Source: Massospora cicadina (lineage: Eukaryota; Entomophthoromycota; Entomophthoromycetes; Entomophthorales; Entomophthoraceae). Taken from it: a DNA stretch of 64,000 bases. Below, one piece after another: positions 21,789-33,260 of the stretch. Location of the stretch: the NCBI GenBank assembly GCA_022478985.1, contig JAKSZP010014891.1, forward strand, positions 1-64,000, read 5' to 3'. The position numbers and the translations under genes were made by a program. Under the pieces are notes generated by a model, which was not told the DNA's origin, searched no databases, and was given only the letters and a program-made list of their open reading frames with translations. Position 1 is the first letter of the stretch, and each line of letters begins with the position of its first letter.

Positions 21789-23263
21789 TTAGGCATATTT
21801 TGGGAGAATATTCTTTTTCCAAAACTCAAAAGCATCAACTGAAATATTGAGAGATGGGAAAAGTTTCTTGATCCCTACTTGTCCTATAAGCGATAATGCG
21901 GCCAGGCCCATATAGGAATGAAGAGTATCTATCATAAATCAGGCGTGAAAAAGCTAAATTACCTGGCATACCCCCAGGATATTTGCTAAATCCTCCAACT
22001 TTTGTTTGAGTTGAGTATAAAAAGTTTCTGTTGATTTCCTTATTAATAAACTCTAAGCCGCCTAGAATCTAATCAAAAGGTGATATTGGTATAATGTCAG
22101 AAAGAAACCTGAATGGAAGCGCCTATCCAAAAGGAGTAGCAAGTATCATCAAGCTTATTGGTACGCCCGTGAAACCCACTTCCTTGTCTAGACACGCACC
22201 ACCTAAGGGTCTCTTCTTTATCAAAAAGAATGGCGCCAAGCTTTCCTGCCAAATCTAAAGCTGCTAGCCCACAGAAAGTTGAACCACCTAGTAGCTATTA
22301 GATGTGAAATCTCCAAAGCTGCAACCATGTGATTCTTGATTTGGACCTTGGGAAATGGCGTATTCATAAGTCTAAGGATGATTAAGATCATAGACCGCCT
22401 TTTAGTTACTTGGCTACTTTGAATATATTTGCACGCAAGTTCCACATCAAAAGAATTCCAATTGTTAAGCAAGTAGCTTACAGCAAAAGCGCAAAAGGTA
22501 AAGCGCTGATCAGATTCATTACTTCCATAAACCGGTACGAAACTACATTAATTTTTGAGCCAGTGAAGCAAACAACTCTACCATATAATACCTTCCATCT
22601 GCCTGCTGTAAGCGTTTCAAAGCTCAAGGATCGCTTCCCGATTTACTCGTGAAAAATCATCTTGCAAAATAATTAAGGATAAAAGAGCTGTATAAGTCAT
22701 AGCCAAGTTAGCCCTATCATATGGAATTGGCTTTGAAGTAATAGTCTTGTGGCGTAAGTTTTATAAATGTGTTTTAATACCTTGTTGGGATTGTAGGCTT
22801 CCCCGCAGTAAGGAGAACCGCGAAACCCGCAATAGTTATATTTTTCTTCCCCTATACAAATTCAGAATTTTATAGATAAAAATAAAACCTTCTACGTTTT
22901 CTGAAGGATGAACTTGTTGAGCATAGATCCAATCAATATAGTCTTTTTTCATCTCTGGTGTGACAATATCATCTAATTTCCCAAGAAGATCTAGTCCAGC
23001 CAAGCAAAAATAACCGAAGGAAACCCTAATTTAAAGCTGGTTCTAACCTTTTTTTATTATCTTTCTTACCGGTTGCTATCTGAAGCCGAATATTGATGAG
23101 GCAATAAAAAAAGACACCGATCGAAGTATGCTGAATGCTTTGCTTGGTCAAATTGAGGCGCTAGAGGGGCTGAACTAGATGTTTCGGAGGCTTCGAGCAA
23201 CCCGGTCTTTGGCTCGCTAGAAAGTGCTGGGCTAAAATCTTCGCTACTGGTGCAACTGTTCAT
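21789..23263 (-). CDS. CDC43: Geranylgeranyltransferase type I beta subunit, nine exons (possible 1-nt frameshift)
   Basis: Catalytic beta subunit that, with the FTA/RAM2 alpha subunit, adds geranylgeranyl to CaaX proteins such as Rho GTPases in the cytosol. Exons (minus): 23263-23070, 23025-22889, 22851-22781, 22730-22592, 22542-22410, 22371-22326, 22287-22109, 22068-21972, 21928-21789. All eight introns are GT-AG, 37-50 nt. Motifs in order: KHSAYFDRCLFLLPHQYSAS, CLAGLDLLGKLDD, DWIYAQQ, GFRGSPYCGEAYN, ANLAMTYTALLSL, DGSF split by intron 4, GSNESDQRFTFCAFAVSYLL, ESHGGSTFCGLAALDLAG, GFHGRTNKLDDTCYSFWIGA, GGFSKYPG, LHSYMGLAALSLIG. Zinc ligands Asp and Cys (DDTCYSFW) and His (LHSYMG) are present. 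Predicted about 378 residues, the family's usual size, if one missing base in exon 4 (22624-22625) is allowed for. An upstream ATG at 23302 would add 13 residues. Confidence 0.9.
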
Positions 23264-24078
23264 CTTCAAGTACTCGTAAAGTAAACTAAAAAGAAATAAC
23301 AAATCTAATTTACGAAAAAAACTTCAGTTTTCATTTAAAATATAAACACAAATAAAAAGACCAATAATTATGTCTATAAAAAATTAGGCTCTATATAAAT
23401 AGTAAAATAGATGATATTTATGCGTTGAAATATTCGGTGATACGACCGTTACTTTTTGCAACCATACATGCTTGAAGAGTATGGTTTCTCAAGAAATAAA
23501 ATTAGCCAAAATTTAAAATACCGGGGTTTTATAATGTCTTCAGTATACTAGTTGTGATTTCAAAAAATATTGTTGAAAATACATATATGAATTCTAATAA
23601 ATAGCTTAAAAGCTGAGTCAACTTGCTTTAGGTAACAAACATGGTATTCAGACTAAACCATGTGATTCAGTATAAGTTAGGATATGGTTTGATTTAGGAT
23701 AACAAAATTCTTTTAATGATAAAAATATATTCATCATTCAACACAATGTTATTACTTGGACCCAACTGGCATTAGCACTTAGATCAAACCCATTGTACTA
23801 AGGTTTATTTAAATTAGAATATATAATAGGATCAATCCAATCGTTTTACTAAGTTCATCCTTGCCTTGTAAATAACTTCAAACTACTGTTATATACAATA
23901 CAGCTATTAAATTTTTACAATTAAAGCAATTCAATTGACTTAAATGCTAGAGAACAGCTTATAAAATTATTGTTGGAACGATTATTAATTATAGAAAAAA
24001 AGTATTTCTGTTGGATACTTGATCTGTATTTTATGTAGAAAAAGTAAGGGGCAATTGTCAATTGACCAGATCTAAAAT
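23264..24078. other. Upstream region of the CDC43-like gene
   Basis: AT-rich sequence that must contain the minus-strand promoter. No clear TATA or CCAAT arrangement could be assigned, and no ORF of interest is seen. Confidence 0.4.
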
Positions 24079-24160
24079 AAAGATATCCCAATTCTTAATG
24101 CGTGGCGGCTCCCCCTTTTGGGTTGGGCACCACTAGCTAAAAAAGATATCCTAATTCTTA
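24079..24160 (+). repeat. 44-bp GC-rich insert between 19-bp direct repeats
   Basis: AAAGATATCC(C/T)AATTCTTA occurs at 24079-24097 and 24142-24160 with one C/T difference. Between them lies a GC-rich 44-bp segment ending in an A run (AGCTAAAA). This resembles target duplications of a severely truncated LINE- or SINE-type insertion. The source element is not recognised. SINE 2's target duplication starts immediately after, at 24161. Confidence 0.55.
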
Positions 24161-24170
24161 CTTTTCTATT

Positions 24171-24448
24171 TTTATTTACTCGAGGTGGGCCGACCTGGGG
24201 ACGATACCGCACCGATTAGGGAAGTGAAGAAAATGGGAAAGGAGAATAAAACCCGGAAAACCTCCATGCGCGGTGTATGATAGGCCAGGAACTCCATGGA
24301 CCGCCTTTGCTATTCGCTATCTCGGTTCGGGGCATTGGTGCGCAAAACCAACAGTCAAAATCGTCCCCTACCCAAAGTCCATTACTGGGATCGAACTCGG
24401 GAGGCAGTGGTAGAGGGTCCATACTCTACCACTGGGGTATCCTCCCTT
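24171..24448 (-). mobile_element. SINE copy 2, full-length, tRNA-derived, with 10-bp TSD
   Basis: 278 bp between perfect 10-bp repeats CTTTTCTATT (24161-24170, 24449-24458). Minus strand from 24446: GGGAGGATACCCCAGTGG, an A-box-like TACCCCAGTGG followed by TAGAG as in tRNA D-arms, then about 40 nt later a B-box-like AGTTCGATCC, then an unrelated body and a 3' end GGTCGGCCCACCTCGAGTAA with A-rich tail. An 11-bp hairpin (24405-24415 with 24424-24434, loop 8 nt) joins the two box regions. RNA polymerase III would transcribe it; it encodes no protein. Confidence 0.85.
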
Positions 24449-24458
24449 CTTTTCTATT

Positions 24459-25039
24459 AAAATTTCATTTTGATCTATAGGGTTGAGCTTTTACTTTTTG
24501 AAGACTAATGATAAAATCAGCTACTATGCTTCTTGAAATGCTTGAGACTTATATAATTGTAAGTTAAAAAGCAAAAATTCTATCTAGTTATGTATTATGA
24601 TAGTACCTGTGTTTATGTTCTACTTTTTGAGGAAAGCCAACCAGGGGGCAGACACTTCCTCTTGTAAAGTAGAAAATTAAATAAATATAAAGTAAGTATA
24701 ATTTGACATTCCATAGTTGGCTATGGCTCTGTGACAGTCAAGGCATTGCCAGATCACCACATTGCCCTATTATTTTACAGAGGGAATACTAGGACATAGC
24801 AGAGCAATCCTGAAATACAAGATTATTCATTCCCAAAGTGGCCCATACCAAGCCCCAGGGTCCATTAACCCACTGAAGGGGTCCATGGCAAATTAAAATT
24901 AAGTTGGGAATTGGTACTGAATACTTTAAAACCACCAAAAATATAATTTATTATGTCACCATCTACCATTCAAAACATCAAAGTTAAATTCCTAAATTTA
25001 CTAATATGCAGTTGTGTAGTTATTTCATTTAAGGGTGTA
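24459..25039. other. Intergenic sequence
   Basis: AT-rich with no gene or repeat family that I can identify, ending at the LTR of chromovirus E. Confidence 0.5.
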
Positions 25040-25344
25040 TGTAAGGAGAGTGTCTGTAACTTTCCCATTCACAGAGAGGTGGTGCAAGATGCATAGACAC
25101 ACTGCAAGGGAAGTAGTTATTAGTAAGATGGAAACAGAGCACCACAGAGGGTGCTGGAGATAAAGCAACCCAGGGCATGGGTGTACAATGTGGCATATAG
25201 TAGTTGATAGCAAATAAACAACTCTTGGGTGGACCCCAAAGGGGAGTACATAACCAAAAGGAGATCTGTGCTGGAGTGCTTGGGTGCCTCAATCTGGAAG
25301 GGACCAAGACTGCCCAGTGGTGCACCAGATATAATAGATTGTTT
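25040..25344 (-). repeat. 3' LTR of E, downstream fragment
   Basis: Aligns with 45346-45650 of the 5' LTR: both begin TGTAAGGAGAG and share GTGCTTGGGTG and AATCTGGAAGGGA. Stops at 25344 where the LTR of F begins. The frames at 25025-25325 are LTR, not genes. Confidence 0.88.
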
Positions 25345-25848
25345 TGTTGTTAATTTTTGGCGGTATCACTTAGATCAGTATGCTGGTTGCACAGGTTAAT
25401 CACCACTGAGCAATGGAATGATGATATGAAGATTGCTTATCCTTAATAAATAATAATGACATATAAAATATGGAGCTATTGCCCCAACTGACACTATTTT
25501 ATTATATATAAAAACACAGACTATCTCTAACTTTATCCCTTTTTCACTTCAAAAACCTTCCCCCTCCATTCTTTTTTTCAGCTATTAATCTTCAATTATC
25601 TCAGTCAATCTTGACCCATCAGCTTAGTAATTCTCTATTCCCTACAATTTTAGGGAGTTCATCCCATCACTGAGGCTCTGGTGGAATTCCCTCAATTTGC
25701 TCAACTATTAGTACCTTGATTCATTTGCTTCACAATGACATAATCTTCAGCTCAATCTCGAGGCCACCTTGACTCATAAAATACATTCTGCCAGATATAT
25801 GACTTATCATCCAGTCATATCAATTTCTCATCATTACCCCCCTTTACT
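25345..25848 (-). repeat. 3' LTR of F with polypurine tract
   Basis: 489-bp copy of 40063-40543. On the minus strand AAAGGGGGGTAA (25834-25845) precedes TGATGAGAAATTG, the LTR start. A GATATGACTGGATGATAA block is shared with the LTR of B. Terminates at 25345 beside the E fragment. Confidence 0.9.
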
Positions 25849-25859
25849 GGGTGATAAGC

Positions 25860-28370
25860 TCCTATTGCTTGTATGCCCAAAGGAACTTTGTGTGAACTAG
25901 ATTTATAATCTAACCACCCGCAGGTTCCTTAATGGTATAGGTATCAATACCAGTCTTCTCACTTATTTCAAAAGGTCCAATCCAGATGTTAGCAAGCTTG
26001 TGGTCCTTCCAAATCTATGTTGGTCATGGAACAAGACATGGTCTCCTAATATGAACTGTGGGTGTCCTCTACGTCTATTTTGATCAGCCACCTAATCATG
26101 AATCTCCTTAGCTAAACAAGTAGAATATTATTTCCATTTGTAGTTTTATCAGCACGTCCGTTAGTTGGTCAGATAACACTGTGGTTCCACTCTGCCAGTA
26201 TCCCCCATACAGGAGTAAAGAAGAGCGGGCAAAGCCAGATTCTACATAGAGCAATTGAAAAGGACTCTTGCCTGTTGACAAGTGGTACCTGATAATATAA
26301 GAAAAGATGGCAGTGGATAGAAGGGTACTCCATTTATATGGCCAATCCTTTACAAGCTTGTGGAGAATGTTTAACAATGTTCCATTACCCTGTTCTACCA
26401 TTCCATTAGATTCAGGGTGGTAGGGTTTAGTCAAAACCCCGCATATTGCCATTAGTCCATTCAACTTGGGCATGTAACGCACTGGCTCCTTCCAATGAGC
26501 CACGAATGAGTTGGGCAACAGGATCCATGTTAAAGACCATAGGGCTGACAGGACTCCTGATACTACTCTCCTGGTGCGCGCGCCACAAGATTGGACAAGC
26601 ACCCCCTGGAAAACAGTTGCAAGTATACTTAACCCCAGCAACATGCCTTGACTCCAAGACAAGGTATAGAGGAAGGCAATAGCCCTCCCAAGCTCACTCT
26701 CAAAGTCCAATTCTTGTTGATTTAAGCCAAACACGGCTGCAGTTAGGCAATATTTTTAAAATAAACCCAAATTATAAATATATGAATTTTAGGTTCTTTT
26801 ATTTAATATTTGGCCAAGTTGATAGAAAACAGAACTGAGGAGCCTCCAGCTCCCAGTTCCTTCCCTATATACACATGCTAAAAGCTAAAATAAAATATAA
26901 TATAAGCTTATGGTGCCAACTTGACTGATGTTTGGTGTAAACTTTACAGCAGGATCGCGGAATCTTTACTCAATGGTTCTGTGCCAGTTCCAATCCTCAA
27001 CGGTTCTGCGCCAGTTCCATTTCGAATCCCAATCGAACCACAAAACTCCCAAGCACCCGTTTCATTCCATTCTCAATTTGAATCCAAATCGAATCTCAAA
27101 ACTACCCATTTTACTCGTTTTCCGTTTTGTTCCAACTTGGACGCCCATCTTGCTCCTTGGCCTACTCCAAGCTCTGGCCCCTTAGGCGTCCTTGCCAGAA
27201 CCAACGCCCCCTCCTCCTCCATACATACAGACACAGCCTGCCCTGTCTTACCAAAGATCAGGGCAATGTGATGCTGAGGATAGACCTCAATCGTCACAGG
27301 GCAATATATGTAAAGTGAAATTGGTACAGTTGTCTGTTTGAATAATTTTCATACAGCCATGTTGCTGAATGACACACTCCATGATAAACTTGGTGATGGT
27401 AAAAGCCTCTAATTTATTGATTGCTCTTGCTGCCACCCATCTTGTCATATAATCAATTGCTACTAGTGTATTCTTATATTGATTCACACCAGTTGACAGG
27501 AGCCCCACCACATTAAGGGAAACAGTATGCCATGTGAAATGGGGCCTAACCAGCTGGTAGGTGGTCTTCTTGTGGAAAGGTTTCTCCATTTGGCACTGAT
27601 GACAACAAGCAACCATCTCGACCACATCATGATGCATGCTCTCCCAATGTTAGTGGGGTTGCAAGAACTCCAACGTTTTCTGCAGCCCGCCATGGCCTAC
27701 CACCTTATGGGCATCCACAATAATTGCTGGCATAGTGGAGGGCTTTGGGAAATTCAGTGTCACTTCTCCAATCTTCTTAATATAGTTCCTCATTGCAAAA
27801 GAATGTATCTCATCTAAGCCCATCTAGCACATTGATCATATGTGGTGGTTCATTGTGATATTTGCCCACAATCATCTTCTCATATGTGATATCAGTCAAT
27901 CTGCCATAATGGCGACTTTTGGTAACTGCGAGAGACAGTCTGCATTCTGATGCTTTGTCCTTAGCTGGTGTACTATTTTAAAGTCATACGCTTGGAACTT
28001 CAATGCCCATTGCACAAGCCATCCTTTGGGTTCCCAAAGATTCTTCATCCAACGCAATGATGCATGATACGTTGCCACTTGAAATTTCACCCATGAAGGT
28101 ATACTTAGAAATGTTTATATGTATATATTACTGCTAAGCACTTCCGCTCAGTTACAGTGTAATCACGTTCATGAAGGTTTAAGCTTTGGTTACAAAATGT
28201 GACAGGGTGCTCTACGCCGTCATCATACTTCTAGGAGAATACTGCCCCTAAAATGAAAAGGGATGTATTCATTTGCATTATAAACCCTTTTTGAAATCAG
28301 GGTATTGAAAAATGAGCGCGCTATCCAATGTGGTCCTCAAGATATAAAGAGCATTTTGACATTGTTCAAT
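25860..28370 (-). pseudogene. pol: RNase H end and integrase of F, broken by solo LTR G
   Basis: RNase H tail RTKHQNADCLSQLPKVA (28090-27896), integrase zinc finger MVACCHQCQMEKPFHKKTTY near 27610, core start VVGLLSTGVNQYKNTLVAID with Asp lost (SLNVV), and IIQTDNCTNFTLHIL near 27310. The frame is interrupted by the 826-bp LTR G and resumes at 26467 with [20 protein letters not shown] and the catalytic Glu region NGMVEQGNGTLLNIL. C-terminal remnant with WIGPFEI-type motif near 25960. No chromodomain. Confidence 0.85.
26473..27298 (+). mobile_element. Solo LTR G inside F integrase, perfect TSD
   Basis: 826 bp starting TGTAACGC and ending CGTCACA, flanked by identical GGGCA (26468-26472, 27299-27303). 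Integrase homology of F continues uninterrupted across the site when G is skipped. No internal region or second LTR, so it is a recombination product (solo LTR). A TATA-like CTATATAC near 26865 suggests plus orientation. It contains a 27-bp tandem duplication (GGTTCTGTGCCAGTTCC near 26972 and GGTTCTGCGCCAGTTCC near 27001) and keeps many CpGs, which suggests youth. Frames such as 26921-27271 are not genes. Confidence 0.88.
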
Positions 28371-29405
28371 TTAGTCAAAGGTAACGTTCTTCAATAACTC
28401 AAATTGCGGTGCCCCAATACAACTGAAGTTAGGAATAAACCGCTGGTAGTAATCGACCATCCCCAAAAACACTTGGATACCTTGCTTATTGCCTGGCCAA
28501 GTTATCTTACATAAGGCATCCACCTTTGCCATCTGAGGTTTGAGCCCTTTTGAGTCTACCACGAACCTGAGGTATTCCAATTGCTCCTTAAAAATGACTT
28601 TACAAGGCTCAATCTTGATGTTAGCGTCAGCAAGGCGGCGGAACACTTGTTCCAAATGGTCCAGATGTTCCATGAATTTCCAAGAGAACACATTGATATT
28701 ATCAAGGAAGATTAGGATGCAGAACAGCTTCAAGTCACCTAAAATCGTGTCCATATCCAACTGGAATGTAGCTGGTGCATTACATAACCCTTGTGGCATA
28801 TGCGCGGGTTGGTAAAATCCCTGAGAGGTGATTATAGCACATTTCTCCTATTCCGCCACTGGCAACTAGATCTTCCAGTACCCCAATATCAAATCCATGG
28901 TAAAAATTAGTTAGCCCATCCCAGTCGATCTAAAACATCATCAATCTTTGGGAGGGGGTAGGAAACATTCTTCATGACACTATTAAGCTTCCAGTAGTCA
29001 ATAACCACACGGTTGGTGCCATCTTTTTTCTTAACAATAAGCACTGACGAGGCCCATGGACTCTTGGATAGCTCTAACATCACATGTTCAATTAAGTAGC
29101 CTACCTCATTGGAGACAACTTCTTCTGCAACTTTTGAGCACCAAATAGGATGTAACTGAATGGGGGATGATTGCCCATGTCCACCTGATGCATGACCCCC
29201 CGTGCACATCCCAAATTTTGGTAGGTAGATGCAAAAATTCCTTGGTATTATTCAAATAAGGTCATCACCTTATCCTTCTATACCTCCAAAAGCCCTGTCA
29301 GAGCTTCCCACGGAACCACTGTCATTATGCCACAGGAATTTTTTACCGGTAGCCAAAGTCATCCCAAGACCAAAATCATGAATATGATGAACCTCAGCAA
29401 TAGGA
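28371..29405 (-). pseudogene. pol: Reverse transcriptase of F
   Basis: 29209-28907 carries EVVSNEVGYLIEHVMLELSK, SPWASSVLIVKKKDGTNRVV and YPLPKIDDVLDRLG; 28799-28371 carries MPQGLCNAPATFQLDMDTIL and the palm motif ILIFLDNINVFS, where the second catalytic Asp is Asn. Connection VFLGMVDYYQRFIPNFS. The upstream end at 29405 is the junction with H; the protease-RT linker continues at 35730 (VAYLHL then, across H, TPIAEVHHIH). Confidence 0.87.
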
Positions 29406-29756
29406 GTTCTGGAAGTTTTGAATTACACTTCCAATGGGGTAGGTTTTCTCTCAAAGTTACACTGAGTGGATTCTTCAAAAAGTGATAAAATTAAATTAAA
29501 AACAGATAATAATTTGACCTCATTTTTATTATTGAAAAGAAGGGATATTTATAGGCTTTGTAACATCTTATAATCTATCAGAGCGAATTAATCTCTGCAC
29601 AATCAAATTTTCAATCAATTGATTGGGATGAGATTGATTGTTAACCTTGATAGATTGAGATATATTGCTCTCTCCTTCTGATGATGCCAGGGGAATTGAT
29701 GGAGTGGAAGTTTTGGAGATAAGAGAATTTGGTAAAATCCTGACACTTCCCTTCTC
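29406..29756 (-). repeat. 3' LTR of H with polypurine tract
   Basis: 340-bp copy of 35391-35729, starting (minus) TGTCAGGATTTT at 29745. The terminal CA expected at 29406 is altered. Purine tract 29746-29756. The ORF 29816-29568 runs from pol 3' end into the LTR. Confidence 0.92.
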
Positions 29757-32700
29757 AAGATTTGATTGCGGTGGAGGGTGACCTCTTAAAAACCTAGGAT
29801 GAATATGATTTACCACTATACCAGTATCATTATAAACTATCGAATACTCTAATACTCTTCAATATATAACTCAATAGGGACCAGACCAATTAGTTCCTAA
29901 CTTTTCAGCTCTCCCACCATGTTGAGAATTATAGTACATAACGTAATCCCCAATCTGGTATTCATGTAAGGCAGGTTTGTGTTGATTGCTTCTTTGAGTC
30001 TCTTTTCAAGTGGTTGTTTCAATTGATTTCATCGCTTGAGCTTGAAGATAAATAATCTCATTGTCCAGATTCCTCATAATTAAATCAGAATTTTCTGGAA
30101 TGCTTTCCTCAAGGATTGTCTAACACTAGAAGGGACTGAAGGATCCCACCCATATATGCACTTAAATGGTGACATCTTGATAATGCGATGATAGCTTATC
30201 CAATAAGCAAACAAGGCACTAGGCAAATAAAAATTCCACCAAGTTGGGTCAGTGGATGCCGTCTTCTTTAGAATTGAGACTGGGGTTCCATTAACTTGTT
30301 CAATGGCCCCGTTAGTAGATGGATTATATGGAACAACAAATTGCTGAGCAGTGTTAAATAAATTGGATAACTCCTGTAGAAGTTGCGAGGTGAAATTAAT
30401 CCCATTATCTGATATAAGGACCTTGGGACACCCATGTTGAGAAATGATATGCTGATATAGGAATAGCGCTGTAGTCTTAGCCAAGGGGGTAGCAATGGAA
30501 ATGGCCTCAACCCATATAGTTAAATGGTCAACAGCCATAATAATATACTGATGTCCATGCAATCCCTTAGGAAAAGGACCTACAACATCAATGCTAACCA
30601 CCTCAAATGCTTCAGCTATAGGCATAACTTGATGTTAAAAAGTAGGGTTAGTAGTTCCATGGCTTTTACAAATAAGACATGAGTCAAGGGTCTCTCGGAT
30701 GAATTCACTCATGTTGTTCCAATAGTATCAAGTCTTCAACCATTCTTGAGTCTTCTTTAAGCCACTATGACTGACTTGCCCATGAACTTCCATTACAGCG
30801 TGAAATCTAGAGTTAGGATGCAGAAAGGGCAACCACTTGGATTTGACCTTCTTATACAAAGCTCTGTCCTGAATCATAGTATCTTTGGTAGTTGATTTTA
30901 GAAAGGCTCAATCCTCTTCAGTTTCTCAATACTACAAAACAGGTCGTCCAGTTAGATTAAATAAGCGTTCTTCTTTTTCTAGTTTCAAATTCAGAATAGG
31001 CAAGTGGGACAGTCCATCAGCATTTTGATGTTGAGCCCCTGAGCGGTGAACAATGGAGAGATCGTAATTTTGCAACCTAAAAGCCCAATGGGCCAACCTC
31101 CCATCAGGATCTTTCATGTTATGCAACCATCTTAAGGAAGAATGATCATTAATAACAGTGAAATGGTTACCATATAGAAAGGGATGGAAGTGCTTGATTG
31201 CTAGAATTACAGCCAAGCACTCTCACTCAGTAACACTGTAATTCTGTTCAGCCTTTGGCAAAGTTTTGCTTTAGAAAGTGACGGGATAATCATTCTTCTC
31301 TTCATTACACTGGGATAAGATAGCCCCAATAGTGACATTGCTTGCATTAGTATGTAAAAAGAAAGGCTTTTCAAATTGGGGATGAATTAGAGCAGGTGCC
31401 TTGATCAAGGCAGTACGCATAGAATTGAATGACTGTTATTGAGATGATTCCTACTTGAAGGGCACTCCTTTTTGCAACAGGTGAAATAAGGGTTCAGCCA
31501 TATCAGCAAAGTTGGGTATAGATTGCTGGTAATACCAAACCATGCCAAGAAATACTTGAATATACCGCAGAGAGGTGGGAGGCGGCATTCGTTGGATGGC
31601 TTAAATTTTGTCTGAGAGGGGGTCAAATCCCTTTAGCTGAGACCTGATGTCCTAAAAAGTCCATTTCGTTCTGAAAGAATGAACATTTGGAGGGATTGAG
31701 TTTTAAGGAAGAGCTCCGAATTTGTCTGAAAACTTCTTTTAGATGGTCCAAATGCTCGGTAAAAGTTTTGGAAAACATGGTAATATCATCAAGATATACC
31801 AGAACATAAGTAAGCTTTAGATCCCGTAGCATACTGTCCATGGCCCTTTGGAAGGTTGCTGGGGCATTGCTTAGTCCTTGAGGCATACGAGTTGGTTCAA
31901 AAAAACCTTCACTCGATATTAGGGCACACTTGGCACGGTCTTCTGATGATAACTCAATTTTCCAGTATACACTGGCTAAGTCCATGGCCAAAAAATAGGT
32001 GGATCCAGCCAAAAATCTAAGAGAATCATCGATTTTAGGTAAGGGGTAACAATCTTGTCAAGTAATAGCATTCAGTTGGCAATAATCCATAACAACTCAG
32101 TGGGAACCATCTTTCTTGTTAACCAATAACAATGAAGATGCCCAAGGACTATTGGAGGGTTTCAATAATCCAGCCTCCAACAATTGATGCAGCTCCTTAG
32201 TAACCTGGGCTTCTTCTACTTTAGACTTACAATAGGGCTTTGCATGAATAGGAAGGTGATCGCCAGTTTCAACAGAGTGCATTACTCCTTTCATCTTCCC
32301 AAAATTGTAAGTACGCTTAGCAAAAATGTCGGAATATTAATCTAAAAATTGAAGCACTTGTTTCTCCTGTTCACTAGAGAGGTGTTTCCCAATAGCAGGA
32401 CCCACAGTAAGGATTTCCTGATCACTTTCCAACCCAAAATTTTGTAGACTTCCAAAGGGTTTAACATTAGAAATATGAGATAAGGGCAGTAACTTGACAT
32501 AAGCAATTGGGTGTTCTCAATCTACCAATTTTGACTCATTGGTAAGGTTCGCCAGTAAGACGGATAGGGATCCTGAATAAGCATAATCCAATACTCCAGG
32601 ACAAGGCAAGAGTTCTTTAGCAGAAGGGTTGAAAATGCTTTGAACTTGTTTCAAATGTCCTTTGGGAATCAAAAAATGCAAAAAAGTGTTAATAATTACC

Positions 32701-33260
32701 TGTGATTTTGGCGGAATAACTAAGTTATTGGGGGAGAAAATAGGCATCCCCTCTTCAATATCAGCTGATGTAGGGGGTAATTTTACATGAGAATCTCCAA
32801 CTTGATATTGAAGTGATTAAGACCTTTTGGTTCCTTCTAGCAGACATAACTGACGTCAGGTAAAAGCATGATCAGATAAAAGTAAGGGAACTCTATACCC
32901 CAAAAGAGACAACAACAAGTCGGGGTAATTGATAATTCCATCAAATTCTCGTAAAAATTGAGTCCCCAAAAGTAGGTCATAACTCAAGTTATTGAGTACA
33001 ATGGCAGGGATTGTAAAAAGTTTATTCCCCAATTTTCAGGGGAAGAGATGAAAAAGCTCCAATTGACCAAGTACTCTGAGGACCAGCCGCGCCATATTTT
33101 ATCAAAGTGAGAAATATTGGGAGTTAATTTTATCCACTTGATGAATTTTGATGAAACAACATTCACTGGAGATCCTGTATCTATAATAGCTTTGGCATTG
33201 ACTTGATTCACTCAGAAGTCAATATGGGTAATGGTGCTTCTAAACTGAGAGGATAAATCT
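29757..33260 (-). pseudogene. pol: pol of H (PR-RT-RH-IN), catalytic motifs intact, frames broken
   Basis: Retropepsin AIIDTGSPVNVVSSKF near 33190-33140. RT start KGVMHSVETGDHLPIHAKPY (32294 down), WASSLLLVNKKDG, FLAMDLASVYWKIEL, MPQGLSNAPATFQRAMDSML and palm LVYLDDITMFS (about 31780-31812). RNase H 31216-30932 with SLRWLHNMKDPDGRLAHWAF and ADGLSHLPIL. Integrase 30625-30080 with the three acids visible in SIDVVGPF, ISDNGINFTS and NGAIEQVNGT. The C-terminus has a WSGPY motif near 29890. Stops separate the blocks (e.g. near 31622, 32096), so at least four lesions. Confidence 0.87.

Noticed and set aside
22221..22472. Minus frame of 83 codons as a separate gene
   Set aside because: It reads through introns 5 and 6 of the CDC43-like gene in one frame; only its first part is exon 5.
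24216..24480. Overlapping 67-68 codon frames on both strands
   Set aside because: They lie in SINE 2, a pol III-type non-coding element.
26921..27297. Frames of 74-116 codons on both strands
   Set aside because: They fall inside solo LTR G and its internal repeats, overlapping on both strands without any domain.
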